A stretch of 64,000 nt of DNA from Glandiceps talaboti (Eukaryota > Hemichordata > Enteropneusta > Spengelidae), in contig NC_135554.1 of NCBI RefSeq assembly GCF_964340395.1, positions 13,878,751 to 13,942,750 of the forward strand. The letters are read 5' to 3'. Below are positions 1-9,136 of this stretch, piece after piece. The position numbers and the translations under genes are program-made. The notes under the pieces are model-generated. The model was not told where the DNA came from. It saw nothing but the letters and a program-made list of their open reading frames with translations, and made no database searches. Position 1 is the first letter of the stretch, and each line of letters starts with the position of its first letter.

Positions 1-727
1 CTGACTTTAATACTTTATGATCCAGGAGCAATGCGTAACTGACTTCGGTACAAGTCACTGTCACATAACTGACGTGAATACCTTATGGTATAAAAAGTAA
101 TGCACAAGTGATTATATATCCTTACGATCAAAACAAATAGTTCACTTGAATACTTTGTAATGCAAGCCATGCAACAATTTGATTTATATCCAATATAATG
201 TACTTGGTGCAATTTCTTTTTAGTGCTTATGTTTAGTTTTTTTTTTTTTTTTGTGAGTGCCAGTTACCTACATCTGACACAATGCCATAGGTTTTCCCGA
301 GCCACACGAGAGCGTTGAGTGAATTCACTCAATGAATGAGAACGTGTAATGTGCCGAAAACATACGGGTACAGTACTTCAGATCGCTCTGTTCGGAAAGA
401 CCTCGAACGCAGAGCGCTGAGTGCAGACAACAATGTTATTGTTATTGTTTGGTGGTTCTCTATCTTTCAATTTCGAACGTTGAATGTTATATTGTAAGGC
501 GGATTCTGATTGGCTACTCCTAAGTACGAGATTAGGTTTGGGAAAACCTATGGTATTGTGTCAGATGTATGTAATGAGTGCTCACAAAAGAACAAACGAC
601 AGTAAACATAAGAGCTAAAAAGAAATCGTGCTGAGTATACTACATCTGATTTTAATCAAATTAGTCACGCAGCTGACTTGAATACCTTACGATCAAAGCC
701 GTAATACTGACTTGAATACCTTTGATC
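1..727. repeat. Degenerate short repeat field (CTGACTTGAATACCTT) interrupted by a TIR element
   Basis: Imperfect copies of a unit close to CTGACTTGAATACCTTAYGA occur at about 1-24, 67-93, 120-150, 672-696 and 704-726, sometimes followed by GTAATGCA. They flank the foldback element at 176-662 on both sides, so that element probably inserted into an older tandem array. Copies are diverged and irregularly spaced. No coding potential is visible; the 65-codon minus-strand frame here is not supported. Confidence 0.55.
176..662. mobile_element. Foldback/MITE family A, copy 1 (long TIRs)
   Basis: The two ends are inverted copies of each other over about 120 bp (176-298 and 540-662). Shared blocks are AATTTGAT at the tips, ATTTCTTTTTAG, TCTTATGTTTA, TTTGTGAG, TACATCTGACACAAT and CATAGGTTTTCCC. 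A central non-inverted part (about 240 bp) includes GAACAGAGCG and TGGTGGTTCTC on opposite strands. There is no transposase frame, so this is a non-autonomous DNA element of about 487 bp. A second copy lies inverted at 6966-7449. No clean target duplication was found, and the superfamily is not assigned. Confidence 0.85.
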
Positions 728-1019
728 CTATCCATTAAATGCTTACCAACTTAAACATGTAAATATATTACGGCAATGCTAGTTGGGAACATATCCATTT
801 CTAGGTACTTCTGGTCTTTCTGTGAATATATTTGGGATACCCCTTAGATGAATTTATGGTTTAACATACAATACTATAATACTGTATGTTGTTATTCTAC
901 TAAATCCAAAAATAAAACCAAATGTAATCATGGTACTTTAGTAATGTTCTTTATAAACTTGGTAGTTATGGACTGATAACTGACTCAAGAGGGAAAGTTT
1001 CGTTGTTGTTAAGTGTGCC
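728..1019. other. AT-rich non-coding spacer
   Basis: No open frame, repeat or RNA structure is supported in this short stretch between the family A element and the SINE-like copy. Confidence 0.6.
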
Positions 1020-1235
1020 TCAGTCAACCCAGCTGTATAATTGGGGATCTGGTAGGATGTAGGTTGCAATGTGAAGGCTTTAATCCTATGGGCTTAAATG
1101 GCTGCAATGGATTGTATGCTCCCTGGGAGTTGAGGAAGACTAAAGGGCTGTTGTGCCATTCTGATCCGAGCCAGAGATAATAATTGTAAAGCGCTTTGAG
1201 CATGGCGTGGAAAAACGCTATATAATAACCAAACA

Positions 1236-1274
<39 letters not shown>
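1020..1274 (+). mobile_element. SINE-like retroposon with AAAGCGCTTTGAGCA tail and (ATT)n end
   Basis: The body runs from CCCAGCTGTATAATTGGGGA through GGATCTGGTAGGATG and GTATGCTCCCTGGGAGTTGA to the 3' module TGATCCGAGCCAG, AAAGCGCTTTGAGCA, AACGCTATATAA and 13 ATT units (1236-1274). The compact size, fixed 3' module and 3-bp tail repeat are typical of a SINE. The same 3' module and tail recur at 22996-23090, truncated at the 5' side. No convincing pol III A or B box could be confirmed by eye, so the head type (tRNA, 5S or other) is open. The frames read through the ATT tail (poly-N peptides) are artefacts. Confidence 0.75.
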
Positions 1275-2845
1275 GGTGACAGCAACGAGGAGGATAAACA
1301 ATGACGAATGCAATCCTTAAAGTTTAAATTACAGTCTGTATCGACATGTTGATGATATAATTTGTCAATGTCAGGTTATATCGATGTGTTACAAGATTAT
1401 ACACATGTGTATGTAATATTGTAAGGTTAGATCTCTGTCAGCATAATGTACATATACAGTAGCTGTAGACGATTGATAAACGGTTTCAGTCACTACATAG
1501 TGCATGTAGATTACCAAGTCAATGCCATATGAAACCAGTTCACTTCAAGTTTGCATAAACACAAAGTGTGAATGAGATTCTGCAATCTTTCAAGATGGCA
1601 ACATTTCATCTTGACATGTAAATGATGTAGTCTGCCTGCGTTGCTAGACCTGTGACTTCGTTGTGCTCAAATGAGAAAGCTACTTTTAGATACAAAATGT
1701 ATAGTGTTTCTGTTCCAGTGACACAATGACACTACCAAGAACTACGGCTTGACCAACTTGGCCAATCAGAGGCCTTGATTTTGGTTGGCCATAACCCACT
1801 CTTTCTTAGGAGTGTGACCTATATTACGCTCAGCACTCAATTTGCATGCAACAAATTACTCAAAATTTTGAAAAAGATCCGTTTGAGCCAATCACGCCGT
1901 GGTATATTAAAGTAAGATAGACAACTCATTCGGTAGAGTTATGTGCCAATTTTGATTTTAACTGAGAATAATTTGGTGTTTTCTTTGAGCAAAGTAAATT
2001 TTTTAAAAATGTGTTACGTACAAAATTTACACGTACATTGTACTTTCTAGTTGTACATGTACCTGTGAATCTGAATGAATAGTGCGTGAGTTCTGAACTG
2101 ATACAAAACTATGCTTCAATTCATTCCAATTATTATGTTTTCAACTGCCCCAGCAACACACGTGTACAGTCAGTCAGTCAGTATATTTGCAAACAAAGAA
2201 GTTGTATATTGCTGGTAAAATGTTGGCAGTGATGTGAATGCATCTACTGATGTGAACTTTATGATGTATTGTTAACTATGACAATGCGTATTTATACCTA
2301 GTAATAGCAGTATACATAAAGAAGCCATTATTTACTTATTCATTGGAATAATCAGTCGATCAATGGGGGTTCAATTTCTTTATTTGTGCATCACCTAATT
2401 CATTTGCAATTGTCTGTTATCCTTGTATTGTTCGGTCAGACAATTGCTTTGTTTAGATGATATGTATAAATAAATTAAACATTTTGGTCCCTGTAAAGTG
2501 TATAGTTAGTACATGTAAGTTATGCGTAAAGTAGGACACAGGGTAGTCTGGATGTCAACTGTGGTTTCTAAGTGATTTGTAAGTGAAGGTATAAATCGTA
2601 ACGATACTGTATAGGAACTAGACTAGACACAGGGACATTGTTATCATTTACTAAATCTTGTTAAAGGGCTATGTTTCAGTCCTGCATCATCGCATATAGT
2701 GTTATCTTTAGTATTACATGGGATCATACTTTTGTTCTGGCCCATTTTTTTCTTTAGCTGTTAATTCTAATCTAAAAGTGGGCCTTTAAAAGTTAGAGCA
2801 AAAATGTAGACATACATGTAGGCTACATTGTATGTATTATAATTA
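1275..2845. other. Unremarkable AT-rich non-coding DNA
   Basis: No supported frame or repeat. GTCAGTCAGTCAGT at about 2168 is a short tetranucleotide run. The segment fits intergenic or intronic DNA. Confidence 0.6.
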
Positions 2846-3207
2846 GGCCAAAAAAAAGAATTGTTTCTGGTCAGCGCGCATCACTTATATTCCCTCGCAT
2901 CAGTCTTTTTTTTGTAGTTGTCCAGCCAATGCAGTCTGCAGATCCATGGGCAAATGCAAAAATAACCCTCCCTACTACAGTGAAGACAACTACAGAGCCA
3001 ATCATGAACAGGCAAATGACATCTGCCCCACATACACACTTGCTCTAAAGTATTGAATAAAAAGAACAGTAACTGCCATAAATAGTAGACTGAGTAACAG
3101 GTTTGTTGAGAATTTAAAAAAAAAAAGAAAAAAAAAAGAAGAAAAAAAATCTGTGTCGTTGCACCATTTTAGACAAACTGTCCTGACCAGAAACATTTTT
3201 TTTTTGC
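2846..3207. mobile_element. MITE-like element with about 28-bp terminal inverted repeats
   Basis: The left end reads GGCCAAAAAAAAGAATT then GTTTCTGGTCAG. The right end, reverse-complemented, reads GCAAAAAAAAAA then TGTTTCTGGTCAGGA. The body of about 360 bp has no transposase frame and includes a poly-A/AAG tract at 3115-3150. The tip TTAGGCCAAAAAA resembles the tips of the four-copy family B in this window, which may indicate a common superfamily. Only one copy is seen here, so identity rests on the inverted ends. Confidence 0.6.
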
Positions 3208-4574
3208 TTTATTAATTTCAATTCTTGTTACCTGAAATAGAGTTTCGCCATCTTGGTATATGTATGCCAAAAAAACCCAACAAATAATATGATTTCCTGG
3301 TCGACACTATGTGTTCTGCTGTATGTGCTGCACATGCATTACTGTACTAGATTAAGTTAACCTTCTTGTTCTATTTGACCCTCTACATACATGAAGTAAA
3401 ATGCTAATTTTGGATACAAAGAATTTGTTTTTGTAAATTTCTGTCAATATTATGTTTATTATCTCTCTGTATGTAGGTAAATTTGTTAGGCCAGACTATT
3501 TCTGTCCTTTTTTGTAGTAATGTTTAACTGGAAATGGTATTGTTATAAAAAATGTGATTCCCCCAATGACAGGTACAGGGAGACACTGGGACAGACATGA
3601 TCAATTATTGTTATCAAATTGTGGGTTAATAAGCAAGGATTGTTACCACGGTGACATTTCTGTGTTCGGTCGAAGTACATGTAGGTCATAAGATAAATGA
3701 TAGGTTCAGACACAAGTGAGTCAGCAGTTGTTGGTAATATCGGCCTAGATTTCAGACAGATCTCAATATATCATCGACTGTTTGTTTGTATTGCAATATG
3801 CGAGGTACACTCTGTAATATTCTGATTGTATACTACATGCGTTTGTCAGTAGACATTAGCACATTGCTTGGGTTATGTTAAGCTGCATATATATATGGAG
3901 TACATCAAGCTATGTACGGATATCAAGCTGTGTAGGTATATGTCAACCCTGCCTGGGTTCCTAAACAAATATACTGGCAATTTAAATATGATTTAATAGT
4001 ATTTGAATAAAGGAGATAGAAGTCACGTATTTCCTTTAGAATTTTCATGGGAATGACAAAATGATCTATAGTTCATTTAGGATCCACACAGGCAGAACCC
4101 CTGGAGTGATTATCGAAGTAATTGATGGATACATGTAATGTTTGACATATCTAATATACCTGCTGTGCTGAGATCAAGAAAGTTTAACAATAGAAAATGT
4201 CAGCGATACAACAACATGAACTTTAATAGTTATAACTAATGTTGTCAATGTACGTAAGATTAAGGTTTTCTGCATTCTTTCATCTTCTGAAAACAAGATT
4301 AATGGATGGTATAACTGCTAAATAAGAAGAGTGGCCACTAATGTCAATGACAATGATAGAGTTGTAAAGACATGGAACAACTCAAAATCCCTAAATATCA
4401 CACTTTCTTTCACATGATATCTATCTATCTCAAAACAACCATGGTGAGAACACATCACAGAAAAACTTCCTTCTTCGACTTGCGGTATTATTGAGATACC
4501 AGATACACCTAATCTACAGTTTAGATTTACATGTACATTTTGTACCTGTGCATGTGGTTCAAATGTATAGTCTT
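3208..4574. other. AT-rich non-coding DNA
   Basis: No gene, RNA or repeat structure is supported in this stretch. The 110-codon minus-strand frame at 4318-4650 runs into the foldback arm and is not conserved-looking. Confidence 0.55.
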
Positions 4575-4926
4575 GGTTACCCAGACTCTCACTGCTTGGG
4601 TTCTTCAATGAGACCACCCATACGAGGACCTGGGGAAACCATGTTTCCAACTACCCCTGCGAGGAGTCACACAGTACATTTCTTCGAAGTCATCAAAAAT
4701 GGGCATGTTCGTTGTATATAAGGTGTATCAGTCGCTTGAGAAATGATAACCTGTCGTGAAGGTACCTGAATCATTCAGGCTGCAATGTTGGACATGAAGT
4801 ACATGTATTCCCCAGCATGCACTTCTCCCAGAGATATATCCCGCGTGGGTAGTTGGAATGTGGTTTCCCCAGACTCCCATCTTGGTGGTCTCGTAGAAGA
4901 GCCCCAACAGTGATAGTCTGGGTAAC
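4575..4926. mobile_element. Foldback element with about 86-bp inverted arms
   Basis: The left arm (4576-4661) and right arm (4842-4926) are inverted copies. Both read GTTACCCAGACT, then ATCACTG or CTCACTG, GAGACCACC, TGGGGAAACCA, and TTCCAACTACCC followed by C/ACGCG. Identity is roughly 80 percent by eye. The spacer of about 180 bp is unrelated and non-coding. The arms are more GC-rich than the flanks, which suggests a relatively recent insertion. No second copy is seen in the window. The C-terminal third of the minus-strand frame at 4728-5327 comes from this element. Confidence 0.75.
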
Positions 4927-5327
4927 TGAGACCACATGTACTTGTGATATCTAATCATCTCCTTTAGAGAGATCTTGAGATTTGATGCCACTGATATACC
5001 ACTAAGAGTAAGACTAAGAATCACCAGAAAATTAAAATTTGATACTGAACAATAAATAGTGACAAAATCCTTCAAATATTTCCCAAACGTTGAAAAAAAC
5101 CCTTCATACAAAATGGCATCAAGTTTATTGAACACAGACAGAGGGCTTATCGAAGTCATTACTTGTATGATATTGGGCAAGCTGAGGTCATTGTTCATCC
5201 ACTGTTTTAGAAGAAAACTGCTGAATTCAACTGGCACAAAATGTATAAAAGTACTAATGAGCATATAGAGAAAGGACTCATTCTTAAAATTCATTTTGGA
5301 AATAATCTTTGGCAACTTGATGGTCAT
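4728..5327 (-). CDS. Unassigned 199-codon open frame (doubtful gene)
   Basis: An uninterrupted ATG-initiated frame on the minus strand, the longest in the window that is not made of simple or tandem repeats. The first 130 or so residues are unique sequence and rather hydrophobic (for example FNFLVILSLTLSG). The last 65 or so are read through the right arm and loop of the foldback element at 4575-4926. At about one-third GC an open frame this long is not expected often by chance. There is no recognisable domain, no paralogue here and no clear splice or promoter signal. It may be an exon, a decayed transposon ORF or chance. Treat it as hypothetical. Confidence 0.2.
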   Translation of the reverse strand: MTIKLPKIISKMNFKNESFLYMLISTFIHFVPVEFSSFLLKQWMNNDLSLPNIIQVMTSISPLSVFNKLDAILYEGFFSTFGKYLKDFVTIYCSVSNFNFLVILSLTLSGISVASNLKISLKEMIRYHKYMWSQLPRLSLLGLFYETTKMGVWGNHIPTTHAGYISGRSACWGIHVLHVQHCSLNDSGTFTTGYHFSSD

Positions 5328-6965
5328 ATTTCACATCGTTCTTCATGAAAACTGTTGAAATCCATGTTCAAATATGGTGTCAAATTTAGTGAGAAAATAT
5401 ACAATGTACAATATAGACAGACAGACTCAAATGGTAGGATATAGCTCTTGTAACTTGGTAATATATCGGGCACTCTGTGATCATACATTTGCATTTTGTG
5501 CCTAATATTGGATTTAAAAACATTTCACTTTAATATAAGCCAGTGAAATGCAACTTTAGCTTAGAGGAAAGACTGAAATGATAAAGCACAGGTTAGTCAT
5601 CAAATAGCCATCCTTGAAAACACAAGAATTTGCAGACATAAGGTTGTATTGGTTGTCATGGAAACAGAGGAAGACAATTTGATGATTATTTCACCTGAGA
5701 GTAGCTTAGTGTGAAGCCAATCATAATATCAACTTTTCAAGGCAATTGGGGTCATGAACTGAGGGAGTTTAAATTCTCATTTACTCAGGACTTAGGTACG
5801 ATTTGAATCAGATTACATACTATTTTGCGACTGATCTAGGGTTACTGGTTATGCAATACCAATTTAATTCCCGCAAAGTGTGGCATGGCATGGCTGCTTC
5901 CTACATGTGTATCTGATATCATCGAAAATTTACATGTATCTCTACTTTAGTGAAAAATATTCATTTGAAATGTCAGTCATGTTCTTTTTTTTTACGGACT
6001 GTCTGCAACTTTTGTTGCTTTACATCTACCAGGTCACGTCACCTTGTAAAGATGCAGTGTTGGTGTGTGCATGTACATTGTAACTGTGTGCTGCACAGAC
6101 AGACATGGCAACAGTCAGGTATTTTGTTAACAAAAAACATACAGACACACATTATTGTAATTTACATATACATTTGTACACAGACATACAAAATGTACAC
6201 AGACTCAGACACTCATACACACATTCATATGCATACATGTATACTCAAAGACATATATTACATTTGTATTATCACCACATCAAATAAATATACAATTGTT
6301 TTTGTTTTGGGTGCTTCACCCCCACCCTTCACCCCTATGTTTTTCAATCAATACTTGTAAACTAGTATGCCATTTATCAACAATGAGGGCACTGTTCTAC
6401 ATTCTATATGTACATGTAGCGTTTTGATATGACAAGTTGTATCTGAGAAAGGCAAAGTTCACTGGATTTCAAACCATCATTGTAAAATTACTAGATATAC
6501 CTCTTTGTAACAATGCTAGAACACACTCCCTAGAGGTACATAGTACTTTTTTAGCGAGAGCTGAAAAATAACCCAAGCTAGCAAAAATGACCTGTACTAC
6601 ATGTAGTCACAACGATTCTAAAATTTCCGTAAAAGTAATACTAGTAATTGCTTTCCTGGTGACATCCTATATAGTCTTCAATATTGTACTGGGTTATTGG
6701 AACGTTGACAGATCGTCACTGCAGGCTTTCTATATTATATATTATAAGAAATCCACTGTGTCTGTGTTGTAATACTCACAAAACTAAAATTTTGATCATT
6801 TCTGAGGTGGCAATATTGTAAATTGTAATTGTCTTATTGTGGTGTTCCCATCCATATTCTTGACTACATGTACATGTATATTAAAACTGAAAAGTGGGAC
6901 TGTGCGATAGGTTTGTCAAATTTGGGATTTCCGTCCATGTTCTAGTATACAATGTACAGTGTATT
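4927..6965. other. Non-coding DNA with a CA-rich stretch
   Basis: Apart from the unassigned minus-strand frame ending at 5327, there is only AT-rich sequence. A loose ACA/CATACA-rich patch at about 6130-6250 generates spurious H/T/Y-rich frames. ACAGACAGACAGACT at about 5414 is a short tetranucleotide run. No gene is supported. Confidence 0.55.
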
Positions 6966-7449
6966 CAATCTGATGTAGTGAACTTGGTGCGATGATTTAC
7001 ATTATACCCGTTTCCTACTTTTATTGTCGTTTGTTCTTTTTTGTTCAGTGAGCACCTTGTACCTACATCTGACACAATACCATAGGAGTTCTCATACCAA
7101 ATCTTGTACTTTTGTGTAGCTAACCAGAATCCGTCTTACAATTATAACACTCAATGTTCATAATTGAAACAAAGAGAACCACCAAAGTGTCGCGATAAAA
7201 GTGTTGTCTGTGTTCTGCACTTGAGCTCTTTTCGAACAGAGCGTTCTGAGGTACCGCACCTGTATGTTTTGGGGTGTCACACATTGTCATTCGTTGAGTA
7301 AATTAATTCAGCACTCACATCTTGTACGAGAACTCCTGTGTTATTGTGTCAGATATAGGTACAAGGTGCTCACAGAACAAATGATAATAAAGTAGGAGTC
7401 AAATAAAGAAATTGTGATAAGTTCCGTACATCAGATTTTAATCAGATTG
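6966..7449. mobile_element. Foldback/MITE family A, copy 2 (inverted relative to copy 1)
   Basis: TIRs at about 6966-7096 and 7326-7449 share CAATCTGAT, ACTTGGTGC, TACTTTTATTGTCGTTTGTT, GTGAGCACCTTGTACCTA and CATCTGACACAATA with copy 1. The centre matches the reverse complement of copy 1 (AGAACCACCAAA, TTTCGAACAGAGCG, CTGTATGTTTT, CATTCGTTGAGTAAAT), so the two copies lie in opposite orientation about 6.3 kb apart. There is no transposase frame. The left tip lacks about 10 bp that are present at the right tip. Confidence 0.85.
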
Positions 7450-8018
7450 ACAATGTATTGTGATAAGAGGAACCATGCAATACATTGTAGGTTCGTCTAA
7501 CTGTGGTTTTTCCATCCATGTCCTGGAGTATATAACGTGAAATGTTAGGTCAAAAGTACACAGGCACTGTTGTCATTTCAAGTAATATGTCATCTTCACA
7601 TTGATGTATATTGTATGTACGCAACACTGGAAATACCAAAGGGTTATATACATGTGATAGAGTGGAAGTGAATGAACGTGTGTGTTCCAATACGTGTTAT
7701 ATCCACACGTGTAGCATCACACCCTTACGGATAAAAGGTCATGCAATCAGAGTGAGATCAAGTATTTTGTATAACTTTGTCTTACAAGTTTATGCATGTG
7801 TCATCGCGTAGACTAAAAAGTATATGTGTGGACTTGTTTTCTACAATCTCTCTCCACATACTGTATAGTCAAATGGGCAAATTCTATAAAAAAATCTAGC
7901 TAAATTTCTTGCTGGGGAATGGTGAACAGCGCATGTCAGTAGTATTCCCTGTTCCTGTAATAGTATAATGTGCTGACTTGAAATTTGGATGTAAGAAATA
8001 TTATAGTTGGCATATGTT
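7450..8018. other. AT-rich non-coding DNA
   Basis: No supported gene. TAATGTGCTGACTTGAAA at about 7967 recurs at about 8169, so the minisatellite between them is bracketed by a direct repeat of about 18 bp. Confidence 0.5.
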
Positions 8019-8135
8019 AGTGTAATTAACATACTATCCCGTAATTAGCATATGATCCTGTAATTAGCCTATGTTCATGTTATATTAGCATATGTTCCTG
8101 CAATTAGGATATTTTTTCTGAAATTAACATACATG
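8019..8135. repeat. 20-bp minisatellite, about 6 units
   Basis: Tandem units close to TGTAATTAGCATATGTTCC start at about 8019, 8039, 8059, 8079, 8100 and 8120, with substitutions rising toward the right. Direct copies of TAATGTGCTGACTTGAAA lie just outside both ends. Confidence 0.8.
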
Positions 8136-8286
8136 TAATGTTCTAAGACTTGTAATAACTTAAGTAAACATAATGTGCTGACTTGAAAATTATGTAGCAA
8201 TTGTCAGTGACTGCACTGTGATGTCAGTATTCAACTTCAGTATTAGTTTATGTGCCTGTGATTAGCATCGTTGTAAACGTCTTTTA

Positions 8287-8366
8287 AGGCACCATCCAAG
8301 ACGCACCCCGTACTTGTTATTTCGCAGTGTCGTGGGAGAAATATCAGCTCTAGTTTGTGAGAATGG
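8287..8366 (+). repeat. Dispersed about 80-bp repeat (family I), copy 1
   Basis: Contains GGCACCATCCAAGACGCACC, TTATTTCGCAGTGTCGTG, GGAGAAATATCAGCTCTAG and TTTGTGAGAATGG. Similar copies are at 24821-24901 (+) and 29671-29756 (-). The flanks do not match, so it is an independently inserted or transposed module. No function is assigned. Confidence 0.65.
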
Positions 8367-8857
8367 TGATATAAAATAGCAACATGTACCATACATAATC
8401 ATGGTTTTTGCCCTTTGTGTACAATGTACATGTACATGTAGCTATTCAAGTTTTGGAAGGGGGGGGGGGGTTTGATCATTCTATACATGTAGTTCAAGAA
8501 GGGTATTGACTTATACTCAAGAATGAGGTTACCAACAGAGGGATTGAGTATACCGATGTCATGGTAACTAAGTTAGTTGTCCTCAGGTTAGGATAACATT
8601 ACATCTCTTCGTAGTCAACAGTAAAATATACATGTACAAATATATATTTTGATAGAATTCTGATGTGATGGCTTAACACAAGACCTGCAGCCATATCATA
8701 TCGTAGCAATCCCATCCATTATCTAGATGCTTATATGTCAGTTGTAGTTTCAGTAGAATTGCAATTCTCACCACATGTAGATGTATGTCATGAATTTTTC
8801 ACTAGGTACAATGTATAATACTCCCCTGCACTTAGAGCCTGATAGATTACTATAACT
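8367..8857. other. Non-coding DNA with a G tract
   Basis: Holds ACATGTACATGTA runs at about 8427-8444 and a run of 12 G at 8459-8470. Nothing else is supported. Confidence 0.55.
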
Positions 8858-9128
8858 CAGGGGTGAACAAATCATTTTATGAACTGGTGGTCCCCCAGAC
8901 CAGTGCCTTAAAAAATCCAGTGGTCCTCCTGAAAGAATTAGTGGTCTCAGGTCCTGCTAATGTGAAACATTAAATCTTACCTATGAATCTGTATATTCAG
9001 ACGACTTTTTAACATAGTTATTAACAGTACGGTAGTGGTCCGATGGACCAGACAAGGTAAAATTTGTGTGGTCCGCCCAAAAAAATCGCTAGTCCCGGAC
9101 CCAGGACCAGTGGATTTGCTCACCCCTG
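8858..9128. mobile_element. hAT-like non-autonomous element
   Basis: The ends are CAGGGGTGAACAAATC on the left and, reverse-complemented, CAGGGGTGAGCAAATCC on the right. This CAGGGGTG-type terminus is characteristic of hAT transposons. Inner ends are also inverted (ACTGGTGGTCC against ACTGGTCCTGG). The flanking octamers CTATAACT (8850-8857) and TTTAAACT (9129-9136) match at five of eight positions, which suits a decayed 8-bp hAT target duplication. At 271 bp there is no transposase. Confidence 0.8.
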
Positions 9129-9136
9129 TTTAAACT

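Noticed and set aside
1020-1274. tRNA gene within the SINE-like element
   Set aside because: No cloverleaf or convincing A/B boxes could be traced by eye.
5950-6360. 136-codon plus frame
   Set aside because: Its centre is a degenerate CA-rich patch; no family resemblance.
7967-8187. LTR-like direct repeats around the 20-bp minisatellite
   Set aside because: The direct repeat is only about 18 bp and has no LTR ends, primer site or polypurine tract.
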